Assembly: GCA_019739225.1 (NCBI GenBank) | Contig: JAHHDT010000001.1 | Span: 372,001 to 436,000 of the forward strand | Direction of reading: 5' to 3' | Length of the DNA stretch: 64,000 nt | Source of the DNA: Aquamicrobium sp. | GTDB taxonomy: Bacteria; Pseudomonadota; Alphaproteobacteria; Rhizobiales; Rhizobiaceae | Shown here: piece after piece, positions 57,691-64,000 of the stretch | Position numbering within the stretch: position 1 is the first letter of the stretch | How the letters are laid out: the number at the start of each line of letters is the position of its first letter | The notes under the pieces: generated by a model | Told to the model about the DNA's origin: nothing | The model's database searches: none | Seen by the model: only the letters and a program-made list of their open reading frames with translations | Program-made: the position numbers and the translations under genes

Positions 57691-59523
57691 ATGGCCAAAA
57701 GCGACGATTCGGGCAGCGACCAGAAAAAACAACACTCGTCGGTCGATCAGTATCTGGTCAAGGACCCGGAACGCTTTGCCGTCAACCTTGCTCGCGCCGT
57801 AGAGGAAGCCGGCAAGGCCGCCGCCGCATGGACCGGACCGCGCGAGAAGGGTGAAGTGCGCGACACCATGGCCGAGCCGATGACCGATATGGTCAAGACC
57901 TTCTCCAAGCTGACCGAATACTGGCTCTCCGATCCCGCCCGCGCGCTCGAGGCCCAGACGAGGCTCTTCTCCGGCTATATGGATGTCTGGTCGAACGCGA
58001 TCCGGCGCATGAGCGACGCCGACATCGAGGATGCCGTGAAGCCCGAGAAGGGCGACAAGCGCTTCCAGGACCCGGAATGGGGCCAGAACGCCTTCTTCGA
58101 TTTCATCAAGCAGGCCTATCTGGTGACGTCTCGCTGGGCCGGAGACCTGGTGGAACACGCCGAGGGGCTGGACGAGCATACGCGCCACAAGGCGCAGTTC
58201 TACGTCAAGCAGATCACCCAGGCGATCTCGCCGTCCAATTTCCTGCTCACCAACCCGGAAATCTTCCGCGAGACGGTGGCGAGCAACGGCGAGAACCTGG
58301 TGCGCGGCATGAAGATGCTGGCCGAGGACATCGCCGCCGGCCATGGCGACCTCAAGCTGAGGCAGGCCGACTATTCCCGCTTCGAGGTGGGCAAGAACAT
58401 CGCCATGACGCCCGGCAAGGTGATCGCCCGCAGCGACGTCGCCGAGATCATCCAGTACGAGCCATCGACCGACACGGTGCTCAAGCGCCCGCTGCTGATC
58501 TGCCCGCCCTGGATCAACAAATTCTACATTCTCGACCTCAATCCGGAAAAATCCTTCATCCGCTGGGCGATCGAACAGGGCCACTCGGTTTTCGTCATCT
58601 CCTGGGTCAACCCCGACCAGCGCCACGGCCGCAAGGATTGGGAGGCCTATATCCGCGAGGGCATCCAGTTCGGGCTGGACACGGTCGAGGAGGCGACCGG
58701 CGAGCGCGAGGTCAACGCCATCGGCTATTGCGTCGGCGGCACGTTGCTGGCGGCCGCTCTCGCACTGATGGCGCGCGAGGGCGACGAGCGCATCAGGTCC
58801 GTCACCTTCTTCACGACGCAGGTCGATTTCACCTATGCCGGCGACCTTAAGGTCTTCGTCGACGAGGAGCAGATCGCCGCGCTCGAGCGCTCGATGGAAG
58901 GCAAGGGTTTTCTGGACGGCACGAAGATGGCGACGGCCTTCAACATGCTGCGCGCCGGCGATCTGATCTGGCCCTATGTCGTCAACAACTACATGCGCGG
59001 CAAGGAGCCGATGCCGTTCGACCTGCTCTACTGGAACGCCGATTCCACGCGGATGAGCGCGGCCAACCACTCCTTCTACCTCCGCAACTGCTATCTGGAG
59101 AACAACCTCATCCGCGGAAAGATGACGCTCGCCGGGCGCACCCTGTCGCTGGCCGATGTGACGATCCCCGTCTACAACCTCGCGGCACGCGAGGATCACA
59201 TCGCCCCGGCCCGCTCGGTGTTCCTCGGCTGCCGCTTCTTCGGCGGCGAGGTCGACTATGTGATGGCGGGCTCCGGCCACATCGCGGGTGTCGTGAACCC
59301 GCCCGCGGCGAAGAAGTACCAGCACTGGACCGGCGGCAAGCCGGAAGGCGACTTCGAAAGCTGGGTCGCCAACGCCACCGAGAACCCCGGCTCGTGGTGG
59401 CCGCACTGGCAAGCCTGGATCGAAAAGCAGGACGCCAGCACGACCAAAGCGCGCAAGCCCGGCGGCACAAAGCTGAAACCGATCGCCGATGCGCCGGGCG
59501 AATACGTCCGGGTGCGGGTGTAG
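57691..59523 (+). CDS. phaC: Class I polyhydroxyalkanoate synthase
   Basis: Polymerises 3-hydroxyacyl-CoA into storage polyester at granule surfaces. The 610-residue protein has an N-terminal PhaC domain and an alpha/beta hydrolase core with the lipase-like box GYCVGG, catalytic Cys near residue 347. LLICPPWINKFYILDLNPEK, AREDHIAPARS and GSGHIAGVVNPP carry the other catalytic residues. AGGGAGG lies 13 bases before the start, a rather long spacing. No phaA/phaB/phaR lies beside it. A block of repeats follows. Confidence 0.95.
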   Translation: MAKSDDSGSDQKKQHSSVDQYLVKDPERFAVNLARAVEEAGKAAAAWTGPREKGEVRDTMAEPMTDMVKTFSKLTEYWLSDPARALEAQTRLFSGYMDVWSNAIRRMSDADIEDAVKPEKGDKRFQDPEWGQNAFFDFIKQAYLVTSRWAGDLVEHAEGLDEHTRHKAQFYVKQITQAISPSNFLLTNPEIFRETVASNGENLVRGMKMLAEDIAAGHGDLKLRQADYSRFEVGKNIAMTPGKVIARSDVAEIIQYEPSTDTVLKRPLLICPPWINKFYILDLNPEKSFIRWAIEQGHSVFVISWVNPDQRHGRKDWEAYIREGIQFGLDTVEEATGEREVNAIGYCVGGTLLAAALALMAREGDERIRSVTFFTTQVDFTYAGDLKVFVDEEQIAALERSMEGKGFLDGTKMATAFNMLRAGDLIWPYVVNNYMRGKEPMPFDLLYWNADSTRMSAANHSFYLRNCYLENNLIRGKMTLAGRTLSLADVTIPVYNLAAREDHIAPARSVFLGCRFFGGEVDYVMAGSGHIAGVVNPPAAKKYQHWTGGKPEGDFESWVANATENPGSWWPHWQAWIEKQDASTTKARKPGGTKLKPIADAPGEYVRVRV

Positions 59524-59582
59524 GCGCTGCCCGTCGGCTATGGCGGCAGCCCCGTTCCTTGGAATGCGGCCGCTTATTCACC

Positions 59583-59808
59583 GTTCCGGCATGGATCCTC
59601 GGGTCAAGCCCGAGGATGACGAACCGGAAAAGTGACCTACCAAACTCGTGTCCGCTGGCGATTGTCACGACTCTCAATGCCGTCATCCTCGGGCTTGACC
59701 CCCGGATGACGAACCGGAAAGTGACCTACCAAGCTCGTGTCCGCTGGCGATTGCCACGACCCACAATGTCGTCATCCTCGGGCTTGACCCGAGGATCCAT
59801 GCCGGAAC
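59583..59808. repeat. 226-bp element with perfect 38-bp terminal inverted repeats and internal tandem duplication
   Basis: Arms 59583-59620 and 59771-59808 are perfect 38-base reverse complements; each ends in CGAGGATGAC/GTCATCCTCG and carries CCGGCATGGATCC. Between them a unit of about 90 bases is repeated (from 59615 and from 59705), with one deleted base and a few substitutions. The arms share the core CATCCTCGGGCTTG with the palindrome at 34.6 kb. No open frame is convincing. It lies 59 bases after the phaC stop. Confidence 0.92.
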
Positions 59809-59946
59809 AGCACATCTGGCACGAGGCCCACGGAAAACCACGGGACGGTGAAGCCGAACCATTCGACCAAACCTCATCTCGAGGTGGGGTTGAAGCAAGC
59901 TGCAACGCCCTGCCTTGTTTCCAGAAGATTGCGCCGCTCTGTCAGC

Positions 59947-60217
59947 GCGTCCTTCGAGGCTCGCTTCGCTCGCACCTCAGGATGAGGGAGGGTTTGTATC
60001 TCGCAGGCAATTCGTGGGCTCGATGGCTATTCTGTTGAAGTACATCGAACCCGCGTGGCGGATGCGATCAACCCACCTCCCTCATCCTGAGGTGCGAGCA
60101 CAGGCAGCTCGTGAGCTCGAGCGATTCCGCCAACGCGCATCGAGCCCGCAACGGAGCAGGCGCGATCACCCACCTCCCTCATCCTGAGGTGCGAGCGAAG
60201 CGAGCCTCGAAGGACGC
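59947..60217. repeat. Second repeat family: inverted 45-bp copies plus a partial copy
   Basis: A 45-46 base sequence beginning GCGTCCTTCGAGGCTCGCTT at 59947-59992 occurs again as its reverse complement at 60173-60217. A shortened copy (CACCTCCCTCATCCTGAGGT and flanks) lies at 60075-60098. The stretch GATCA-CCCACCTCCCTCATC is directly repeated at about 60066 and 60164. The sequence is unrelated to the first family. The 787 bases between phaC and tig hold only these repeats and the tig terminator. Confidence 0.88.
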
Positions 60218-60261
60218 ACGAACAAGAAGCTTGGCGGCCAAGCAAACGTGGTCCTGAAACG

Positions 60262-60290
60262 AAAAAGGCCGCCCGAAGGCGGCCTTTTCA
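60262..60290 (-). terminator. Terminator of tig (bidirectional)
   Basis: A 7-bp perfect stem GGCCGCC/GGCGGCC (60267-60273 and 60278-60284) with a four-base loop reads TTCG on the minus strand. It is flanked by five A residues on one side and T-runs on the other. It lies 27 bases after the tig stop and has the T-run needed on the minus strand; on the plus strand a T-run is present too. Confidence 0.9.
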
Positions 60291-60310
60291 TTTTTGGATG
60301 ACAGCGCCGG

Positions 60311-61795
60311 TTATTCGGCGTCCTTGTCCTTGGCGGCAGCCTTCTTCTTGGGCGCGGCCTTCTTCTTTTCGGTCTCGCCGGCGTCGTCGCCAGCGTCCGC
60401 GGCCTTGGCCTTCGAAGCCTTCTTGGCCGGCTTCTTCTCGGACTTTGCGGTCTCTTCCTCGTCGTCGGCCAGAAGCTCCTCCTTGGAGACCTTCTTGTCG
60501 TCGACGGAGACGACGCCCAGCAGGTGGTCGACCACCTTCTCTTCGAACAGCGGCGCGCGGATGTTGGCGAGCGCCTGCGGGTTTTCGCGGTAGAAGTCGT
60601 AGACCTGCTGCTGCTGGCTCTGCGGAACGCGGCGAATCTGCTCGAACAGCGCGCGCTGCAGCTCGTCGTCGGAAACCTGCACGCTGGCCTTCTCGCCGAT
60701 GTCGGCAAGCACGAGGCCGAGGCGGACGCGACGTTCGGCAAGGCGCTGGTATTCGGCGCGCGCCTCGGTCTCGGTCGTCTCTTCGTCCTCGAAGGTACGG
60801 CCGGCCTGCGCTAGATCGGCGTTCACCTGGGCCCAGATGTTGTTGAACTCGGCTTCGACCAGCTTGGACGGCGCCTCGAACTTGTAGGCCTCGTCGAGCG
60901 CGTCGAGAAGCTGGCGCTTCGCCTTCTGGCGGGTGACGGCGCCGAACTGGCTCTCGATCTGACCGCGCACGATCTCACGCAGCTTGTCGGCGCTTTCCAG
61001 GCCGAGCTGCTTGGCGACGTCGTCGTTGATCTCCAGCTTGCCGGGAGCGGCGATCGCCTTCACCTTGATGTCGAACTTGGCTTCCTTGCCTGCCAGATGG
61101 GCGGCCGGATACTGCTCGGGGAAGGTCACGGTGATCGTCGTCTCGTCGCCTTCCTTGACGCCGACGAGCTGCTCCTCGAAGCCGGGAATGAACTGGTTGG
61201 AGCCGAGCACGAGGTCGGAATCCTCGGCCGCACCGCCCTCGAAGGCTTCGCCGTCGATCTTGCCGAGATAATCGAAGGTGACGCGGTCGCCATTTGCGGC
61301 CTTGCCCTTCTTCGGCTCGTAGCTGCGCGCCGAATCGGCAACGCGCTCGACCTGCTCGGTCACTTCCTCTTCAGGCACGTCATAAACGAGACGGCTGATC
61401 TTGAGCGACGAAAGGTCCTTTTCCTCGATGGGCGGCAGAACCTCGTAATCGAGCGAAAACTCGAAATCGGCATTGCCGGCCAGGATCTTCTCGGCTTCCT
61501 TCTCGTCCTCGGTCATGGTGACCTCGGGCTGCATGGCCGGCTTTTCGCCGCGCTCGTCGAGGATCGACCGGGAGGAATCCGACAGGATCTCGTTCACGAC
61601 TTCGGCCATGAAGGACTTGCCGTACATCTTGCGCAGGTGCTGCATGGGCACCTTGCCAGGCCGGAAGCCGTTGATCCGGACCTTGTCCTTCGCCGAGGAG
61701 AGCCGCTCCATGAGCCGTGCTTCCATGTCCTTGGCGGGCACGGTCACCTTGATCTGGCGCTTCAGCCCATTGTTGAGCGTTTCGGTTACCTGCAT
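60311..61795 (-). CDS. tig: Trigger factor
   Basis: Ribosome-associated chaperone and prolyl isomerase, 494 residues. The N-terminal ribosome-binding part has [19 protein letters not shown] in the family position. The FKBP-type domain shows [20 protein letters not shown] and [20 protein letters not shown] helical chaperone domain follows. The last 45 residues are a lysine/alanine/acidic tail ([33 protein letters not shown]), which is longer than in many proteobacteria. The start at 61795 matches the usual [13 protein letters not shown]. Confidence 0.96.
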   Translation of the reverse strand: MQVTETLNNGLKRQIKVTVPAKDMEARLMERLSSAKDKVRINGFRPGKVPMQHLRKMYGKSFMAEVVNEILSDSSRSILDERGEKPAMQPEVTMTEDEKEAEKILAGNADFEFSLDYEVLPPIEEKDLSSLKISRLVYDVPEEEVTEQVERVADSARSYEPKKGKAANGDRVTFDYLGKIDGEAFEGGAAEDSDLVLGSNQFIPGFEEQLVGVKEGDETTITVTFPEQYPAAHLAGKEAKFDIKVKAIAAPGKLEINDDVAKQLGLESADKLREIVRGQIESQFGAVTRQKAKRQLLDALDEAYKFEAPSKLVEAEFNNIWAQVNADLAQAGRTFEDEETTETEARAEYQRLAERRVRLGLVLADIGEKASVQVSDDELQRALFEQIRRVPQSQQQQVYDFYRENPQALANIRAPLFEEKVVDHLLGVVSVDDKKVSKEELLADDEEETAKSEKKPAKKASKAKAADAGDDAGETEKKKAAPKKKAAAKDKDAE

Positions 61796-61879
61796 CTCAA
61801 AACCTTTGTCTTCATCGACGCCGCCGGGGCGGCATACTGCCGTCCTGACCGCTGCAAACTCTTGGCCGGGGAGTGGCTC

Positions 61880-61964
61880 TGGTGCGGGTGAAAGGACTTG
61901 AACCTTCACGACTTGCGTCACGGGAACCTAAATCCCGCGTGTCTACCAATTCCACCACACCCGC
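61880..61964 (-). tRNA. tRNA-Leu (anticodon UAG)
   Basis: The minus strand folds as a tRNA: acceptor arm GCGGGTG paired with CACCCGC, an anticodon stem CGGGA/TCCCG with loop TTTAGGT, giving anticodon TAG, and a variable arm (TGACGCAAGTCGTGA region) typical of the class II tRNA-Leu. The T arm GGTTCAAGTCC is present and CCA is encoded. It lies 84 bases before tig on the same strand; no integrase is next to it. Confidence 0.95.
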
Positions 61965-62121
61965 TTCACGGGCCCTTCCGCCCTTGAAAGCGCGTGGTTC
62001 TATATCACCGGGTGCGAAGGGTTCAAAGGAAAATTGCCGCAAAAGACGGCTATTTTTTGCCGGTTTCGGCCGCGCCGCGCAGATAGCCATATCGGAGCCG
62101 GCAAAGCGGCGTGGCAAGGCG

Positions 62122-62703
62122 TCAATAAAGCGGCTCGGCGTAGAGCATGGTTTCGCCGTCATGCAGCGACTTGATCTGCGCCGCGCCGTCGCTTGCGACG
62201 GCCACTGTCATGGTGAAAGCGCGCTCGCGAAGATTGGCTTCGATCGCCCGCCCCTCGCCTTCAGGCACATAGAAGCGCTCTATGCCGTAGTCGATATTGA
62301 TCGATGTCGCCTCGTCATACCAGGACGATGTGGCAATGCCCCTGATGTCGAGTTCGCCATCGGCAGGCGCGGGCTCCGGCTTCTCGTCGTAGCGAGCAGC
62401 GACCGCTTCCCATATGCCGTCCTCTCCGGGCCTCAACCGCACGAAGACGGTGCGGTCGCGGCCGTTACGCTCATCCTGGGGGCGCTCGGCGAACAGCTCG
62501 GTGGGTACGGAAGAGATATTGTAGCCGATGGTGACATAGTCTCCACGCAGCAGGTCACGCGGGTCGACCGGCTGGACCGACAGCAGCACCTCCTGGCCGT
62601 TGCGCAGGATCGACGCGCGGCCGGCGATCATCGAGGCGAGAAAGCCGATCTGCAGCACGGCAACCGCGCCGGCTATAAAGAGCGTACGGCGGTTCACAGC
62701 CAC
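62122..62703 (-). CDS. GDYXXLXY-domain membrane protein
   Basis: A 193-residue protein with an N-terminal membrane helix (LFIAGAVAVLQIGFLASMIA) and the eponymous motif in DPRDLLRGDYVTIGYNIS (about residues 47-64). The rest is beta-rich and probably periplasmic. Its start overlaps the end of the DUF2157 gene by ten bases, a common pairing, so they form one operon and possibly one membrane complex. The biochemical role is not known. Confidence 0.88.
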   Translation of the reverse strand: MAVNRRTLFIAGAVAVLQIGFLASMIAGRASILRNGQEVLLSVQPVDPRDLLRGDYVTIGYNISSVPTELFAERPQDERNGRDRTVFVRLRPGEDGIWEAVAARYDEKPEPAPADGELDIRGIATSSWYDEATSINIDYGIERFYVPEGEGRAIEANLRERAFTMTVAVASDGAAQIKSLHDGETMLYAEPLY

Positions 62704-63800
62704 TCTCCTTCAACGACCTGCGGTCCGGACAGCCGTCGTTCCAGCCGCGTAATGACAAAAGCGAGCGCCGAGAGCACCAGCCCGCCCACGACGAAGAAGC
62801 CGGCGGTGCCGAGCATCGTGCCCAGCATCACGAGGTATATGAAGCAGATCTGGAAGATGAAGGCCGCATAGGCAAGCCAGCGCAAGGTCCTGCTTTCGCG
62901 CCCGGCCAGCAGCAGAACGACAATGATGCCTGCGAAGGCAACGATGGAAACGGCCAGAAAACCCTGCTCGTCGATCAGTTCCACCTGCATGATGCCGACA
63001 CCGGTGAGAAAACCGACCAGCGCCTGAACCGGCAGCGCCGAACCAAGACCCAGCATCCGCTCGGCCTGGGCCGGTTGCAGCCGGCCAAACGCAAACAGTG
63101 CAACGCTGAGCACAATCAGCACGATTGGCGCAACGAAGGTCTCGTCACGCGCATAAAGAAAGGCGGCGAACAGGAACAACGACAGAAGCAAAAGATGCCG
63201 CGCGGGTGCGCTGCGGGTCCAGAAGGTCAGCAGGTATAGCACCGCCGCGACCGCCAGATAGGCGGACGGCAATTGCAGCGCCCAGTCGTCGACAGCGTGC
63301 ATGACCATCCAGGATGCGGCCAGAAGCACCGCGCCGATCGTCAGCGCGCCCGAACGCAAAACGGCAGCGGCAAGCGCCGTGCCCGCGCACCACACGAAGA
63401 TCGCCTGCTTCTCGTCGCCTGACATGTGGTACATCTGCCCGATGAGCGCGATGGACGCGCCGAACGCGGCCGCAGCCACCACCCACGCTGCCTCTCCGAA
63501 GGCTTCGCGACCGCGCAGCTTCATTTCCGCGCCACCGACATAGCCGACAGCAATGACGATAAACAGCATCGTCACCCGCCCCAGCCGGGGGATCGCCTCC
63601 CAGTTCGCCGCAATGAAGATCAGGATCGCGGCAGCAAACAGCGCCGCAGCCATCATCGACAGGATGGAGCCAAACGATATGGTTCCGCCGCCGTTTCGCT
63701 CCACGTCAAGCGAAAGTGCATCGGCGGTTGCGGCATCGATCATGCCGGCTTCCCGCCAGCGCGCGATCTCGCGTTTGACTTTGGTCGCATAAGACGCCAT
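62694..63800 (-). CDS. DUF2157 polytopic membrane protein
   Basis: A 368-residue protein. The cytoplasmic N-terminus (YATKVKREIARWREAGMIDA) is the conserved DUF2157 start. About twelve hydrophobic helices follow (ILSMMAAALFAAAILIFIAA, AAWVVAAAAFGASIALIGQM, LLLLSLFLFAAFLYA, FFVVGGLVLSALAFVI). The start at 63800 has AAGGAG seven bases upstream; a longer frame to 63941 is not needed. The first gene of the pair with the GDYXXLXY protein. Confidence 0.87.
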   Translation of the reverse strand: MASYATKVKREIARWREAGMIDAATADALSLDVERNGGGTISFGSILSMMAAALFAAAILIFIAANWEAIPRLGRVTMLFIVIAVGYVGGAEMKLRGREAFGEAAWVVAAAAFGASIALIGQMYHMSGDEKQAIFVWCAGTALAAAVLRSGALTIGAVLLAASWMVMHAVDDWALQLPSAYLAVAAVLYLLTFWTRSAPARHLLLLSLFLFAAFLYARDETFVAPIVLIVLSVALFAFGRLQPAQAERMLGLGSALPVQALVGFLTGVGIMQVELIDEQGFLAVSIVAFAGIIVVLLLAGRESRTLRWLAYAAFIFQICFIYLVMLGTMLGTAGFFVVGGLVLSALAFVITRLERRLSGPQVVEGEWL

Positions 63801-64000
63801 CGGCCACTCCTTGGCCGGCAGGATACGCGCCGCCGTATCGAGGCACAAGCAGGCCGAATTGTGCCCGAATTCCGGCAACATAGACGAATCGGCCACGCTT
63901 CTGCCGCGTAGGCTTAAATCCATTAATGTTGCATTGCACAAAACGCATTGGTGCTATGCAGCATCGTCACTTCAAAAGCCGATCGGGCGCGACTATCTTC
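63801..64000. other. Right-edge intergenic region
   Basis: About 200 bases upstream of the DUF2157 operon, reaching the window edge. It is AT-richer around 63913-63960, with TTGCAC (63934-63939) and TATGCA (63955-63960) spaced by 15 bases, a possible plus-strand promoter for a gene beyond the edge. No gene is seen. Confidence 0.3.

Noticed and set aside
59583-60217. CRISPR-like repeats
   Set aside because: The copies are inverted or irregular, with 90-base and larger periods and no regular spacers; no cas gene is present.
61880-61964. tRNA-Leu as an integration site of a genomic island
   Set aside because: Neighbouring genes (tig, GDYXXLXY pair) look like ordinary chromosome, with no integrase or duplicated tRNA 3' end in view.

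Overview
The window is a contiguous piece of a high-GC chromosome from an alphaproteobacterium. It most resembles the Rhizobiales, probably the Mesorhizobium/Aquamicrobium/Nitratireductor part of the Phyllobacteriaceae. This rests on protein style (RecA and AlaS N-termini, paired topoisomerase IV ParE, hom/glpX/recJ neighbourhood, class I PhaC), direct-repeat LexA boxes in front of recA, and dispersed palindromic intergenic repeats. No rRNA, CRISPR array, integrase or transposase is visible. Most of the window is core and metabolic chromosome, with a few accessory insertions.

Layout. 0-7.6 kb: alaS (cut by the left edge), recA with SOS boxes, a pseudouridine catabolism pair (psuK-psuG), an OmpA-type lipoprotein, and an XRE-cupin/GNAT/DMT operon. 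7.6-15.4 kb: a short DnaB/RecA-fold ATPase, a type II NADH dehydrogenase, a GMC oxidoreductase plus DegT aminotransferase pair, and a secreted S41-like protein. 15.4-16.9 kb: a lone, lower-GC OLD-like ATPase/TOPRIM gene, the best candidate for a horizontally acquired (possibly anti-phage) gene. 17-29 kb: dnaE, a YbaY-META envelope protein, glutathione-dependent formaldehyde oxidation (frmA and fghA) bracketing envelope proteins, a UPF0178 protein and a SsuA/TauA-type ABC importer. 29-34 kb: a tandem glycine riboswitch driving gcvT-gcvH-gcvP.

34-43.8 kb: a long intergenic palindrome, parE, a single-domain BLUF photoreceptor, a DUF2336 repeat protein, a MaoC/CitE-type CoA pair, a glutamate-receptor-like ion channel, a flavin reductase/nitroreductase pair and an exported protein. 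43.8-50 kb: thrS, YegP, yidD and an IscU-like scaffold on the minus strand; folE, hisI and a patatin on the plus strand; and a brnT-brnA toxin-antitoxin pair. 50-57.6 kb: recJ, glpX, a DUF2306/LytTR pair, hom, an AlaC-type aminotransferase and a small lipoprotein. 57.7-64 kb: phaC, a 0.8-kb block holding two families of inverted repeats, tig with its terminator, tRNA-Leu(UAG) and a GDYXXLXY/DUF2157 membrane pair.

Functional links. One-carbon handling is prominent: glycine cleavage under glycine control, formaldehyde to formate through glutathione, and folate precursor synthesis by FolE. Genome maintenance genes (recA, dnaE, recJ, parE) are well represented. All names come from reading motifs, lengths and context by eye; no database search was run.
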